In this document: positions 37,100-46,582 of the stretch, in pieces | Layout of the letters: each line of letters begins with the position of its first letter | Position numbering within the stretch: position 1 is the stretch's first letter | Assembly (NCBI RefSeq): GCF_014652535.1 | Contig: NZ_BMYZ01000002.1 | Span: 124,001-188,000, forward strand | Length of the DNA stretch: 64,000 nt | Reading direction: 5' to 3' | Origin: Cellvibrio zantedeschiae | Lineage (GTDB): Bacteria; Pseudomonadota; Gammaproteobacteria; Pseudomonadales; Cellvibrionaceae | Made by a program: the position numbers and the translations under genes | Notes under the pieces: generated by a model | What the model was told of the DNA's origin: nothing | Databases searched by the model: none | What the model saw: the letters and a program-made list of their open reading frames with translations, nothing else

Positions 37100-37999
37100 T
37101 TAAGCATTTGTCAGCGCTTTTGGCTTCCAGCCACTTGAGGTTAATACGCCAGCTAACACTAATAACATTCCCAATACCTGCACCGCATTCGGAATCGAGC
37201 CGAATGCAAGGCTCACGAGCAATGTGAAAACAGGTACCAAATTAAACGCTATAGCAGATTTTTCTGGCCCAAGAAAAAATACACCGCGCAGCCAATAAAT
37301 ATATGCCAACACAGAACCACACACACCCATGTACATTAAAATACTGTGAGTCTGAAGTGATAGTTGTCCAATTGCATTAAACGGCTGCTCGATAACGATT
37401 GCTGCAATGATAAGTGCGATTGCTCCAATACTCACTGTCCAGCGCGCAAATTGTAAGGGTGGAATATGTGGCGCAAATTTTTTGGAGCCGACGCTATAAA
37501 GGCTCCATACTCCGCAGGCAAGTAACATCCATAAGTCACCTATCGCTGTGTGCAACATGCTGAAGTGCCCGCCGGTAATAACAAAAGTCACACCAATAAA
37601 TGCGATTAGCATACCGATATATTGGTAAAGACGAATTTTTACGTTCAATAATAGGACGGATAAAAGCGTAGAAACCAATGGCGATAATGCCATGATCAAG
37701 GCCGCGTTGAGTGCGGATGTAGTATGAAGCGCGGTAAAAAAAGCGTAATTAAATCCAAAGACACCTATCACACCGAGTGGAACTAAAATAAAAGCGTCAC
37801 GTTTTGAAAGTTGTGATTCGGCAGCGCCAAAAAAAAAGCGAATAGCCCAGAAAAGCACCAGTGCAATAGCAAAACGCTCTGCCGCAGCGGTTAAAGGTGT
37901 GACGTCAGCCGCAACGGCATGCCCCGCGTTGAAATTGCTGCCCCAAAAAAAAGTGCTGGCAATAACCATTAACCAAATATGGCTTGATTTTAATTCCAT
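37100..37999 (-). CDS. DMT superfamily (EamA) metabolite transporter
   Basis: 299 residues, about ten hydrophobic spans in two EamA repeats (FFWGSNFNAGHAVAADVTPLTAAAERF at the start of the first, LLACGVWSLYSVGSKKFAPHIPPLQFARW at the start of the second). The pattern WGSNF...P...RF is typical of drug/metabolite exporters such as RhaT/YdcZ relatives. Substrate unknown. Because pentose genes are nearby, sugar or metabolite export is possible, but the family is too broad to say. It is convergent with the GH3 gene. Confidence 0.82.
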   Translation of the reverse strand: MELKSSHIWLMVIASTFFWGSNFNAGHAVAADVTPLTAAAERFAIALVLFWAIRFFFGAAESQLSKRDAFILVPLGVIGVFGFNYAFFTALHTTSALNAALIMALSPLVSTLLSVLLLNVKIRLYQYIGMLIAFIGVTFVITGGHFSMLHTAIGDLWMLLACGVWSLYSVGSKKFAPHIPPLQFARWTVSIGAIALIIAAIVIEQPFNAIGQLSLQTHSILMYMGVCGSVLAYIYWLRGVFFLGPEKSAIAFNLVPVFTLLVSLAFGSIPNAVQVLGMLLVLAGVLTSSGWKPKALTNA

Positions 38000-38114
38000 T
38001 GGTTTACTCTACTGGTATAAATTCTACAAGACCGTCATTATAGGGCTAAGCCAGAGACAAGATGTAGTGACGTTTGTCCCCAATGTTCCCGTGCGAGTGT
38101 TAACAGGATAAATA

Positions 38115-38882
38115 ATGATACAAGCAGATAATTTTAAGTTTGCGGATTATTGCAAGCGCATAGCGTTTTTCGGTGACGCGCGAGCTGATCTTGCGACCTT
38201 AACAGCCTTGATGCGAGGCCAGTTGTTTAATGTGCCGTTCGAGAATTTGGATGTTCAAGCCGGAAAATTGGTATCCATTGAGCCACAGAATATAGTCAAT
38301 AAAATTGTTTACCACCCGCGGGGCGGTTATTGCTATGAAGTGAATAGTTTGTTCGCGATGGCATTGGCAGAATTGCAAATAGATTATGATTTGATCGGTG
38401 CACGCCCTATGTTTTATCCAACTCGCTGGCCGAAAACCCATATGGTTGTAGTTGCTAAACTAGCAGGTGAGTCTTATCTGTGTGATGTTGGATTTGGTAG
38501 CTTTGGCCTGCGAATTCCTTTTCCGTTGAGCAAGATAAATCAGATCGTACAGCAAGATGATGATTATTTTAAATTGTTGTGTGAGGATGGCAAAAACTAC
38601 ATCTTGCAAGCCTTGGTAGATGGCGAATGGGTTAGCCAGTTTGAATTTGATTTGTATCCGCATGACTTGTTGGATTTTATCCCGGCCAACTATTTTAATT
38701 CCAAAAATCCAGATACCGTTTTTGTGCAAAAATTGTTGGTCGTGAAGCATAATCCACGCGGGCGAAAAATTTTATTGGGCACGCGGTTAAAAACAATAGA
38801 GCAGGGCATAACAAAATTGGAAGATTATGCTTTGCAAGATATCCCCCTATTATTAAAACAAGAGTTTGGCATTATTCAGTAA
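38115..38882 (+). CDS. nat: Arylamine N-acetyltransferase
   Basis: 255 residues. The Cys-His-Asp triad is visible: Cys73 in RGGYCYEVN, His109 in PKTHMVVV and Asp124 in LCDVGFG. It transfers acetyl from acetyl-CoA to aryl amines or hydrazines through a Cys thioester. It is soluble and slightly shorter than the ~280-residue standard form, with a compact third domain. AGGA precedes the ATG. Two short genes follow in the same direction with small gaps, so the three may be co-transcribed. Confidence 0.9.
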   Translation: MIQADNFKFADYCKRIAFFGDARADLATLTALMRGQLFNVPFENLDVQAGKLVSIEPQNIVNKIVYHPRGGYCYEVNSLFAMALAELQIDYDLIGARPMFYPTRWPKTHMVVVAKLAGESYLCDVGFGSFGLRIPFPLSKINQIVQQDDDYFKLLCEDGKNYILQALVDGEWVSQFEFDLYPHDLLDFIPANYFNSKNPDTVFVQKLLVVKHNPRGRKILLGTRLKTIEQGITKLEDYALQDIPLLLKQEFGIIQ

Positions 38883-38909
38883 TATCTTTCATTTATTTAA
38901 GGAAATTCT

Positions 38910-39434
38910 ATGAGGCTTTTAAAAATATTTTCTATCATTATTTTAATGTGCAGCTCTTATGTATACGCGGGTCCATACACCGATGGAATGGCAAAGTGTT
39001 TGGTTAAAAACACTACCCAACAAGACAAAGAAAATTTAATCAAATGGATATACGCTGCTATGTCAGCGCACCCCAGTGTTAAATCACTGAGTAATGTTTC
39101 CAATAAGCAAGGTGAAGCATTTAACAAGAATATTGGCGAGCTCACGATAGAGTTGCTGACCCAGCGTTGCAAATTTGAAACCCAGGAGGCCTTGAAGAAC
39201 GAAGGTGAAGGTGCAATAAGAACCAGCTTTCAAATTCTTGGCCAAGTGGCGATGCAGGAGCTTATGGGAAATTCGGAAGTTGCAAAATATATATCTGGAA
39301 TAGCTAATTCTGTTGACAAAAAATCTTTAGAAGAGGCTTTCGGTAAAAAAGCATCGGTACCAGAAACGTCTACACCTGCGCCTGAAAAATCAGCCGAAGC
39401 AGAAAAAGCCGATTCTGCAGAAAAAGCTAAATAG
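38910..39434 (+). CDS. Small secreted protein, unknown function
   Basis: 174 residues. A signal peptide (IFSIIILMCSSYVYAG) is followed by an alpha-helical domain with two Cys (AKCLVKNTTQQDKENLIKWIYAAMSAHP and LLTQRCKFE) that could pair in the periplasm. The C-terminus (~145-174) is an Ala/Glu/Lys/Pro-rich low-complexity tail. The core pattern (KCLV...TTQQDK..LIKW...A...HP) reminds me of small uncharacterised gammaproteobacterial periplasmic proteins, but I cannot name a family. AAGGAA precedes the ATG; it starts 27 bases after nat and 17 bases before the acetyltransferase. Confidence 0.7.
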   Translation: MRLLKIFSIIILMCSSYVYAGPYTDGMAKCLVKNTTQQDKENLIKWIYAAMSAHPSVKSLSNVSNKQGEAFNKNIGELTIELLTQRCKFETQEALKNEGEGAIRTSFQILGQVAMQELMGNSEVAKYISGIANSVDKKSLEEAFGKKASVPETSTPAPEKSAEAEKADSAEKAK

Positions 39435-39451
39435 TGATCTCAGGCTAGATT

Positions 39452-39985
39452 ATGAAAAACTTCACCGAAATTGATCCATTCAATCCTGAGCTAGTTGCTG
39501 CGCGCAAACGTGCGAAGCTGTTGTGTCAGCAGTTGAATGCCCTGCGTGCTGATCAGCACAAAGCGCGCAAGCCGATATACAAAGAATTATTTGGCAAGGT
39601 ATCTAGTGCGTACATTGAACCCAATTTTTTTTGCGACTACGGGAAAAACATTTTTCTGGGCGAAAGTTTTTACGCTAACCACAATTGCGTGATTCTGGAT
39701 GTGGGCGAAGTGCATATTGGGAATCGGGTATTGTTTGGTCCAAATGTACAAATTTACGGCACAACCCATCCATTGGACCCGATTGAGCGTGCCAGTGGTA
39801 AGGAATTCTGCGCCCCCATTGTTATTGGCGACGATTGCTGGATTGGTGGGGGCGCCATTATCCTCGCAGGTGTGACTATTGGTAAGGGGAGCGTTATAGG
39901 AGCTGGCAGTGTGGTAACGGGTGATATCCCGGAGGGGGTTGTGGCTGTTGGTAATCCTTGTCGGGTAATAAAGCCGATCCAATAA
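39452..39985 (+). CDS. maa: Sugar O-acetyltransferase (Maa/NodL/LacA type)
   Basis: 177 residues. An N-terminal helical Mac-type segment (PELVAARKRAKLLCQQLNALRADQ) precedes hexapeptide repeats forming a left-handed beta-helix (IFLGESFYANHNCVILDVGEVHIGNRVLFGPNVQIYG, ...VIGDDCWIGGGAIILAGVTIGKGSVIGAGSVV). The catalytic His is in YGTTHPLDP. It acetylates free sugars with acetyl-CoA in the cytoplasm, possibly to detoxify surplus sugar. A role in handling xylan-derived sugars is possible from position only. Confidence 0.9.
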   Translation: MKNFTEIDPFNPELVAARKRAKLLCQQLNALRADQHKARKPIYKELFGKVSSAYIEPNFFCDYGKNIFLGESFYANHNCVILDVGEVHIGNRVLFGPNVQIYGTTHPLDPIERASGKEFCAPIVIGDDCWIGGGAIILAGVTIGKGSVIGAGSVVTGDIPEGVVAVGNPCRVIKPIQ

Positions 39986-40089
39986 CCTTCGCCTGAAGCT
40001 AAAAAAACATTTCTTAATTTACGTCAACTTGTATGCAAGTGCTATAGTTAGTGCCTGAGATAAAAATGATCAGTATTTAAATCAACTCA

Positions 40090-40107
40090 TGGCGAGCTAC
40101 ATCGCCA
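40090..40107 (+). repeat. Leader stem-loop upstream of GH67
   Basis: TGGCGA, 6 bases, TCGCCA form a perfect stem 26 bases before the GH67 ATG. A TATAGT box at 40043-40048 could serve as the -10 element. Confidence 0.4.
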
Positions 40108-40133
40108 GCCTTTGAATATGCAGTGGGATTCTT

Positions 40134-42329
40134 ATGCGTAAATTCAGTCTGTTCATCCTTATAAGTTGTTTGCTAGCCCCTCTCTCTTACGCTGAAGATG
40201 GCTACGATATGTGGCTGCGTTATCAGCCGGTCGCCAATGACAGTTTGCGACAAGAATACCAGTCACAGTTTCAGCAAGTTATTGCGGAAGGAAACTCCCA
40301 AACCATTAAAATTGCCGCGAGCGAATTGCAGCGCGGCTTGTCGGGATTGTTGAAAAAAACCGTTGCACAAACATCTAATGTTAATGCGATGGGCGTTGTT
40401 ATAGGCACTCCTGCGAATTCGAAACTTATAGCATCACTTAATCTTAAAAAACGCTTGGCGTCGGTTGGTGATGAAGGTTACCTGATCCAAAAAAGTCGCA
40501 TTGGCAATGCTGATCAAATTGTCATCGCAGCTAACACAGATGTAGGTGTGCTTTACGGTAGTTTTCATTTGCTGCGTTTGCTGCAAACAGAACAATCGCT
40601 AAATAATATTTCTATCGCTAGCTCACCAAAACTGCAATACAGAGTCGTGAACCATTGGGACAATGTAAATCGTTTGGTTGAACGTGGTTATGCAGGTTTA
40701 TCTTTATGGGATTGGGGAACCTTGCCCGAATTGAAAAGCCCACGCTATGAAGATTATGCGCGCATCAATGCATCGCTTGGTATTAACGGCACTGTAATCA
40801 ATAACGTGAATGCTGATCCGCGTTTAATGAGCGATCAATTCCTGAAAAAAATTGCAACGCTTGCAGAAGTATTTCGTCCATACGGCATCAAATTATATTT
40901 ATCGATTAATTACAACGCACCGCGTGCCTACGGCGATTTAGACACGGCGGATCCACTTGATCCACGCGTCCAGGCTTGGTGGAAAGCGCGTGCAGAAAAA
41001 ATATATTCCTACATTCCCGATTTCGGTGGCTATTTAGTTAAAGCCGATTCTGAAGGGCAACCTGGTCCGCAAGGTTATGGCCGCAATCACGCCGATGGTG
41101 CCAACATGTTGGCTGATACTTTAAAACCTTTTAAAGGCGTGGTGTTTTGGCGAGCATTTGTTTATCACCCCGATATTGGGGATCGCTTCCGCGGTGCTTA
41201 CGATGAATTCACACCACTGGATGGCAAGTTTAAAGAAAACGTTATTCTGCAAATTAAAAATGGTCCCATTGATTTTCAGCCGCGCGAACCTGTATCACCG
41301 CTTTTTGGTTCTTTGAAAAAAACCAACATGATGATGGAAGTTCAAGTTACGCAGGAATATTTTGGTTTTGCAACGCATCTTGCTTATCAAGGCCCTTTGT
41401 TTGAAGAGGCTTTGAAAACAGATTTGCTGGTAAAAGGTAAGGGGTCAACTTTAGCGAATATTTTGAGCGGGCAATTAAATAAAGCGACTAATAAAAATCC
41501 GCGTACAGGTATGGCAGCGGTTATTAATCCCGGTACAGATCGTAACTGGACTGGGCATCCCTTTGTGCAATCCAGCTGGTACGCTTTTGGCCGTATGGCG
41601 TGGGATTATTCGCTGACATCTGACGCAATTGCAGATGAATGGTTACGTATGACATTTTCGAATCAGGAAAAATTTATTGCACCTATTAAGAAAATCATGA
41701 TGGATTCGCGCGAAGCTGGAGTGAACTATCGTTCGCCATTAGGCTTAACGCATTTGTATTCGCAAGGTGATCATTACGGCCCTGCGCCCTGGACAGCAGA
41801 CATGGGGCGTGCTGATTGGAATGCTGTTTATTATCACCGCGCGGCGGAAGATGGTATTGGTTTTAACCGCACCGCGACAGGCTCAAACGCTTTGGCACAA
41901 TATCCTGCCGAGCTTGCCAAGCAATATGCGGATCTCAATACAGTGCCAGAAGATTTAATGCTGTGGTTCCATCATTTGCCTTGGGATTACAAAATGAAAT
42001 CGGGTAAAACCCTGTGGGCGGAGTTGGTTGATAAATATTATTCCGGTGTTACACAGGTGCGTACTATGCAAACCGAATGGAATAAAATGGAAGGCCAGAT
42101 TGATGCGGAGCGATTTGCGCACGTGAAAGCATTGTTGGCAGTGCAAGAACGCGACGCAGTCCGCTGGCGTGATTCTTGTGTGGTATATTTCCAAAGTATT
42201 TCCAAATTGCCGATTCCAGACGGTTATGAAAAACCTGCTCATGATTTGGAATATTATAAAATGTTGGCGCGTACAACTTATGTTCCAGATCCATGGCATC
42301 CGGCGGGCGCAAGTCGTGTGTTGAAATAA
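40134..42329 (+). CDS. glcA67A: GH67 alpha-glucuronidase (GlcA67A-like)
   Basis: 731 residues with a signal peptide ([14 protein letters not shown]). An N-terminal beta-rich domain (~25-150), a TIM-barrel (~155-480) and a long helical C-terminal domain match the family. The acid Glu307 ([11 protein letters not shown]) and the base pair Asp380 (NGPIDFQ) and Glu408 (TQEYF) keep exactly the spacings of Glu292, Asp365 and Glu393 of C. japonicus GlcA67A. It releases 4-O-methylglucuronate from the non-reducing terminal xylose of oligosaccharides, probably in the periplasm. The CE4-like gene follows after 61 bases. Confidence 0.95.
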   Translation: MRKFSLFILISCLLAPLSYAEDGYDMWLRYQPVANDSLRQEYQSQFQQVIAEGNSQTIKIAASELQRGLSGLLKKTVAQTSNVNAMGVVIGTPANSKLIASLNLKKRLASVGDEGYLIQKSRIGNADQIVIAANTDVGVLYGSFHLLRLLQTEQSLNNISIASSPKLQYRVVNHWDNVNRLVERGYAGLSLWDWGTLPELKSPRYEDYARINASLGINGTVINNVNADPRLMSDQFLKKIATLAEVFRPYGIKLYLSINYNAPRAYGDLDTADPLDPRVQAWWKARAEKIYSYIPDFGGYLVKADSEGQPGPQGYGRNHADGANMLADTLKPFKGVVFWRAFVYHPDIGDRFRGAYDEFTPLDGKFKENVILQIKNGPIDFQPREPVSPLFGSLKKTNMMMEVQVTQEYFGFATHLAYQGPLFEEALKTDLLVKGKGSTLANILSGQLNKATNKNPRTGMAAVINPGTDRNWTGHPFVQSSWYAFGRMAWDYSLTSDAIADEWLRMTFSNQEKFIAPIKKIMMDSREAGVNYRSPLGLTHLYSQGDHYGPAPWTADMGRADWNAVYYHRAAEDGIGFNRTATGSNALAQYPAELAKQYADLNTVPEDLMLWFHHLPWDYKMKSGKTLWAELVDKYYSGVTQVRTMQTEWNKMEGQIDAERFAHVKALLAVQERDAVRWRDSCVVYFQSISKLPIPDGYEKPAHDLEYYKMLARTTYVPDPWHPAGASRVLK

Positions 42330-42390
42330 GCGGCGACAAAAAAACTAAGAAAGTAATTAAAAATAGGTCAAACACAACTGACAGGTAAAT

Positions 42391-43209
42391 ATGATGAAAA
42401 AAAATAAAATCGTGTTGAGTGTTTTATTAAGTAGCATATTAGGTGCATCTTGCACTTACGCGGCGGATGCAAGTACAGCATTTAAATGGCCAAAAGGTCA
42501 AAAGGCGGCCGTGAGTTTGTCTTACGATGACGCGCTGGATTCGCAATTAGATCACGCGATTCCAACGCTGAATAAATACGGTTTAAAAGGTACATTTTAT
42601 TTGCAGCTTTCAAGTCCTACGATTGATAAACGTTTGCCCGAATGGCGAGCTGCAGCAAAGAAAGGTCACGAGCTGGGGAATCACAGTTTGTTCCATCAGT
42701 GCGCAAAATCGAAACCGGGCCGTGATTGGGTAGAGGCTGGGCGCGATCTTGATAAGCTGACAGTTGCGCAAATGAAAGATCAAGTTGTTCTTGCTAACAC
42801 AGTGCTTTATGCAATTGATGGTAAACGCGATAGAACTTTTACTGCGCCATGTGTTGATAAAGAAGCTGGCGGTCAGAATTATATTAATGCAGTGAAATCT
42901 GAATTCGTCGCTATTAAATTAGAAAGCGGTGGCGTTACGCCTGATATGAATAAGCTTGACCCTTACGCCGTAGGCGTTGCGTTTCCGGCTAATGTGACTG
43001 GGCAACAACTTATTGATATCGTTAAAGAGGCTGCTGAAAAAGGTACTATGGCCAATTTTACGTTTCACGGTGTGGGTGGCGATCATTTAAGTGTATCTGC
43101 AGAAGCGCATGAGGAACTCATCAAATATCTTGCCAAAAATAAAAATATTTATTGGGTGGATACTTTCGTGAACGAAATGAAGTATGTAAAAGCGCATCAG
43201 CAAAAATAA
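42391..43209 (+). CDS. Polysaccharide deacetylase, CE4-like
   Basis: 272 residues with a signal peptide (KIVLSVLLSSILGASCTYA). NodB-fold marks: SLSYDDALDSQ with Asp46/Asp47 (catalytic base and metal ligand) and HELGNHSLFH with His98 and His102 (metal ligands), plus FTFHGVGGDHLSVS near the C-terminus with a possible catalytic His. Downstream of GH67 in a xylan locus it is most likely an acetylxylan esterase, but chitin-oligomer or peptidoglycan deacetylases share the fold. AGGT precedes the ATG, and a second ATG follows directly. Confidence 0.85.
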   Translation: MMKKNKIVLSVLLSSILGASCTYAADASTAFKWPKGQKAAVSLSYDDALDSQLDHAIPTLNKYGLKGTFYLQLSSPTIDKRLPEWRAAAKKGHELGNHSLFHQCAKSKPGRDWVEAGRDLDKLTVAQMKDQVVLANTVLYAIDGKRDRTFTAPCVDKEAGGQNYINAVKSEFVAIKLESGGVTPDMNKLDPYAVGVAFPANVTGQQLIDIVKEAAEKGTMANFTFHGVGGDHLSVSAEAHEELIKYLAKNKNIYWVDTFVNEMKYVKAHQQK

Positions 43210-43231
43210 TTGTAATAATATCCATCTAAAT

Positions 43232-43262
43232 AAAAAGGCAGCTTTAAGGCTGCCTTTTTATT
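43232..43262. terminator. Bidirectional terminator after the CE4-like gene
   Basis: AAAAGGCAGC (43233-43242) pairs with GCTGCCTTTT (43249-43258), followed by TTTATTT. Confidence 0.88.
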
Positions 43263-43343
43263 TGGGTCTTTAGCAATCAATCAGGCATTACAAATAAAAC
43301 CGAAGTGTTCTTTGCAATCTGTCCTGATGTTTGAATGTTCCAA

Positions 43344-43802
43344 TTATTTTTTAGCCGCTTTTAAATCATAAGTTGCCGTTTTTGCTGCACTTGCTTCAGT
43401 TGTAACAGGTGCAGGTTTTGCTGTGTTGCTATCGGTGCAAGTGATTGAAAGGTTGGTTTCATCTTGTGCGACACTTACTGAGGAAACACTGACTTCTTTG
43501 GAGAAATAGAAAGGCTTGTGCATGCGCTTGCCTGTTGCCAATCCAGATGCGGAATCTCGCGGAGAAACAATACTGCATTCATATTTTCCGTCTACAGCGG
43601 TACTTTTCCCTTGGGCATCAACAACAGCAACTGTGTAGGTATCTGCAACCAGGCTGGGAACTGTGCAGGCACCGTTAGGGCAGCTAACAATTTGTGATGA
43701 ACCTTTACTGCCTTTAATTTGTAAGTAACTATTTAATGCAGCAAAAGATGAAGAAGAAATAAAGGTTGCCGCTACAGCGAAAGAAATCAGATATTTTTTC
43801 AT
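43344..43802 (-). CDS. Secreted protein of unknown function
   Basis: 152 residues with a clear signal peptide (YLISFAVAATFISSSSFA). The mature part is small and probably beta-rich: repeated short Val/Ser strands and four Cys (SCPNGAC, YECSI, ITCTD) that can form two disulfides. The C-terminal ~30 residues are Ala/Thr/Lys-rich and disordered. Strands such as DTYTVAVVDAQGKS hint at a carboxypeptidase-regulatory-like or transthyretin-like fold, but I recognise no family. It is convergent with the CE4-like gene; the next gene upstream begins 200 bases away. Confidence 0.65.
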   Translation of the reverse strand: MKKYLISFAVAATFISSSSFAALNSYLQIKGSKGSSQIVSCPNGACTVPSLVADTYTVAVVDAQGKSTAVDGKYECSIVSPRDSASGLATGKRMHKPFYFSKEVSVSSVSVAQDETNLSITCTDSNTAKPAPVTTEASAAKTATYDLKAAKK

Positions 43803-44007
43803 GATGGTTTTCTCGATTATTTTTGCTGCATCGATTGATGTAGCAAGCCCAATACAGGAGAAGCAAGTTTAGATTAGCAATTTATTTATGAAGCGAATCT
43901 GAACGCCATTCGAAAAGAGTGCCTTTGTACAAAAGTGTGATGCTCAACACAAACGACTTAAGCCGGAGGTAAATTTGAATGTGTTGTTTATTCAAGGGTT
44001 CAATGAT

Positions 44008-44955
44008 TCATGGATCCAGGGATGCACTGTAAGAAGCAATAGCAATAATATCGTCAGCATTTAAATTTTGTACTGCTAACTGCATAGCTTGGCGGGCCGA
44101 ATTTTTACGCAGGCCCAATTTAAAATCGTAGATTTGGCGAGTGATGTAACTGGGTGAGCGCCCGGCGAGTGCCGGAATATTATTGTCACCGCGTAACTCC
44201 TTCCCGTGACAACTGGTGCAAGACAGATTTTGGTTATTGTTTTGCACAAGCTTGCGGCCTTTTTTAATGCTGCCTTTGGGTACGTAGGCCGTGAAGGTAG
44301 TGCGCGAATCGCGACTGATAAAATCATCTAGCACATCAGGCACTTCAATAATGCGTTTGCCTATGGGTTCAGTTTCCCCCGTATCGGTTTTTGCCAAATG
44401 CCAACCGCGTTCAAAGGTTTTTGGTACTTGGTTGGTTTCAATGACCCTAATATTTTTGCGCGGTTTTAATGACGAAAAATAAACTGCAGCAGCTTCAATA
44501 TCGGCATCACTTATGGCCTTCGCAACTATTAACATATTCGTAACTGGTGCTCGATCCGGTACTGAACTTTTGCGTGCACCGCTTTTAAAGTCTGCCATCT
44601 GCTGCACAATATAATTTTTGGGCAAGCCGGCGAGAGATGCATTTTCAGGTCCGCCAGGCCCATCGGCTCTGTGGCAAAATCCGCAAGCATAAACATCGGG
44701 TTTGCGTCCCTGCGCAACCACGTCAGGTAAGGGTGCGTGATCTTGCGGGTGCCAATCAGGGGCAAAAAATAAATCTTTTACTTGTGCGAACGTATAGCTA
44801 AGGTCGCTGTTTGGAACATGGCGTATGCTGTTGTCATTGGGTTGCACAATTGAGTTGGGAGGGTTTTGCGCGTAGGCCCATTGGGGCGGCGTTTCGATGG
44901 CGAGCGCGACATCGCAATATAATAAACTGTATAACAAAAACGTTAATTGTTTCAT
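44008..44955 (-). CDS. Periplasmic dihaem cytochrome c (cytochrome c4-like)
   Basis: 315 residues with a signal peptide (LTFLLYSLLYCDVALA). Two haem-binding motifs: CGFCH near residue 91 and CTSCH near residue 246, each followed by the LAGLPKNYIVQQM / LAGRSPSYITRQI pattern of cytochrome c4-type domains, in which a downstream Met would be the sixth ligand (VTNMLIVAK; ARQAMQLAV). It is longer than standard c4 (~200 residues) because of an N-terminal extension and a ~75-residue insert between the domains. Likely role: periplasmic electron transfer. The partner is not in the window. Confidence 0.87.
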   Translation of the reverse strand: MKQLTFLLYSLLYCDVALAIETPPQWAYAQNPPNSIVQPNDNSIRHVPNSDLSYTFAQVKDLFFAPDWHPQDHAPLPDVVAQGRKPDVYACGFCHRADGPGGPENASLAGLPKNYIVQQMADFKSGARKSSVPDRAPVTNMLIVAKAISDADIEAAAVYFSSLKPRKNIRVIETNQVPKTFERGWHLAKTDTGETEPIGKRIIEVPDVLDDFISRDSRTTFTAYVPKGSIKKGRKLVQNNNQNLSCTSCHGKELRGDNNIPALAGRSPSYITRQIYDFKLGLRKNSARQAMQLAVQNLNADDIIAIASYSASLDP

Positions 44956-45004
44956 GATGTTCTTATTCTTGTGGCGTTACATGGGTTTGGATTTTTATCC
45001 CTTA

Positions 45005-45036
45005 AAACAAAACGCCCTCAATGGAGTTTGAGGGCG
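45005..45036 (-). terminator. Terminator of the glycine-zipper gene
   Basis: CGCCCTCAA (45013-45021) pairs with TTGAGGGCG (45028-45036). On the minus strand TTTTGTTTT follows. Confidence 0.8.
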
Positions 45037-45115
45037 CGTATATCATAGGCAGATAATGCTGTACGTGGGTTGGTATTAATAGAACTTTACGCATTCCCTG
45101 CGCTAATCCAAGCGG

Positions 45116-45652
45116 TTATTGGTTTTGGGCGTTCAATACCAGTTGACCATCTTTCACGGGAATTTTTTGGCCCGGATCAAAAGACATTCTCACTACAGAC
45201 TCTTTATCTTTCAAGCGGAAGGTTACGTCGTAACCAGTGATGTCTTCACGTGTTTCATAAGTTGTTGAACACACGTTTTCCACGGTGGTGTAGGTATCGC
45301 TTTTTTGCATATTGTTTTGCACGCGATCACCCGCATAACCACCTGCGACAGCACCCGCAACTGTAGCGACTTTTTTTCCATCGCCACCGCCAACCTGGTT
45401 CCCCAGCACCCCACCCAACACTGCGCCGATGGCCTTACCTGCAACGCGATTTTGATCTTTTACAGGTCGTTGGTGCACAACGGTTTTATCGTGGCATTCT
45501 TCATGGGGGATTTTTACTTTTTTGGTGATGGGCACAGTTTTTATAACATCGGCGTGATCAGGTTCTTTAAGAATTTTATAACCTGCAATTGCTCCGCCTG
45601 TTGTCGCTATGCCTATACCTAATACAGTACCAATCAACATTGATCTGTTCAT
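45116..45652 (-). CDS. Glycine-zipper 2TM (17 kDa antigen-like) envelope protein
   Basis: 178 residues. A hydrophobic N-terminus (MLIGTVLGIGIATTGGAIAGY) may be a signal anchor. The central segment (AIGAVLGGVLGNQVGGGDGKKVATVAGAVAGGYAGDRVQ, residues ~74-112) is a glycine-zipper 2TM domain as in SlyB and the Rickettsia 17 kDa antigen. A C-terminal beta-rich part (YDVTFRLKDKESVVRMSFDPGQKIPV) follows. Such proteins stabilise the outer membrane under stress. No lipobox Cys is seen at the N-terminus, unlike SlyB. Confidence 0.82.
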   Translation of the reverse strand: MNRSMLIGTVLGIGIATTGGAIAGYKILKEPDHADVIKTVPITKKVKIPHEECHDKTVVHQRPVKDQNRVAGKAIGAVLGGVLGNQVGGGDGKKVATVAGAVAGGYAGDRVQNNMQKSDTYTTVENVCSTTYETREDITGYDVTFRLKDKESVVRMSFDPGQKIPVKDGQLVLNAQNQ

Positions 45653-45816
45653 AAAATTTTCTCCTCTGTCTCAAAAAACTATTTACGCCTTAATCTAACG
45701 CCTTTTTTTCTTAACAAAACCTTAATAGTGAAATACAAAAGGAAAACTGAGAACCGCTTTGCATTTTGGGTGGGCGGTAGATTTTGTTAATTTGAGAATA
45801 AAGAAATGCTCTAGCT

Positions 45817-45842
45817 GCATCGGTTCGCTTGCGAACAGATGC
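45817..45842. repeat. 26-base inverted repeat between lipocalin and glycine-zipper genes
   Basis: GCATC-g-GTTCGC, a TT centre, then GCGAAC-a-GATGC: 11 of 12 arm positions pair. It has no T-run on either side, so it is not a standard terminator. The rest of 45653-45884 holds no gene that I can see. Confidence 0.6.
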
Positions 45843-45884
45843 GACAAAATGTTGTATTGAGTGAAGAGGAGTAGCTTTACGACA

Positions 45885-46427
45885 CTAGGGATTTTTTTCG
45901 GTTTGTTCTACATAGATGAGTTTATTGGTATCAAAACCCAAGGCCGCAGCCTTTGCCAGCATGCTAGCTTTAACTTCGCCAGAAATGGTAGGTGTTCTTG
46001 CAAGTAACCAGAGGTTGGATTTGCTAGAGCTTGTTACCAAAGCGTATTGATATTGCTCATCCAGATCAAAAATAATGTAAGAGCTGTAAAATGGTCCCCA
46101 AAAAGACACTTTTAAATAGCCAGTATTTTTGTCCTCTACAAAATAAGCTTTACCTTCTGACTCACGCCATTTTCCTTTTGCAGAAAGATAGCCACGATTC
46201 AGGACTTTAATTCCTCCATCATCGCGCAAACTGTAGGTTGCTGTGACCTGGTTCAAACCTTTTTCATGGTAGTAATCCAGGCGTGCAATTTCATACCAGG
46301 TGCCTAAATATTTCTCTGCCTGAAAGTTAGTAATAGGCACAACCTTGTCAGGTTTACCCAAGCAGCCTGCAAGCGACAATGCAGCAACAGAAAATATGAG
46401 TACTGAAATAAGCCTTAACTTTTTCAT
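45885..46427 (-). CDS. blc: Outer-membrane lipocalin Blc
   Basis: 180 residues. A lipoprotein signal with LAGC (Cys22) is followed by the lipocalin fold: KYLGTWYEIARLD (first conserved block), YSLRDDGGIKVLNRGY, GKAYFVEDKNTGYLKVSFWGPFY, ALVTSSSKSNLWLLARTP and a C-terminal helix. Bacterial lipocalins bind fatty acids or lysophospholipids and are anchored in the outer membrane. It is monocistronic as far as I can see. Confidence 0.92.
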   Translation of the reverse strand: MKKLRLISVLIFSVAALSLAGCLGKPDKVVPITNFQAEKYLGTWYEIARLDYYHEKGLNQVTATYSLRDDGGIKVLNRGYLSAKGKWRESEGKAYFVEDKNTGYLKVSFWGPFYSSYIIFDLDEQYQYALVTSSSKSNLWLLARTPTISGEVKASMLAKAAALGFDTNKLIYVEQTEKNP

Positions 46428-46582
46428 ACCAATGCCTCAATCAAAACGAGAGATTGAAATTATGATGCGCGCTAGGAATGGTTAAATCTGTTGGTTATCG
46501 TACGTATTGAGAGGAGGGACGCTGGCGGTTGGCTCGTGTTTTGTTTGCCGATTTTGGACGAGAGTTTTTGCGGATTAACAAC

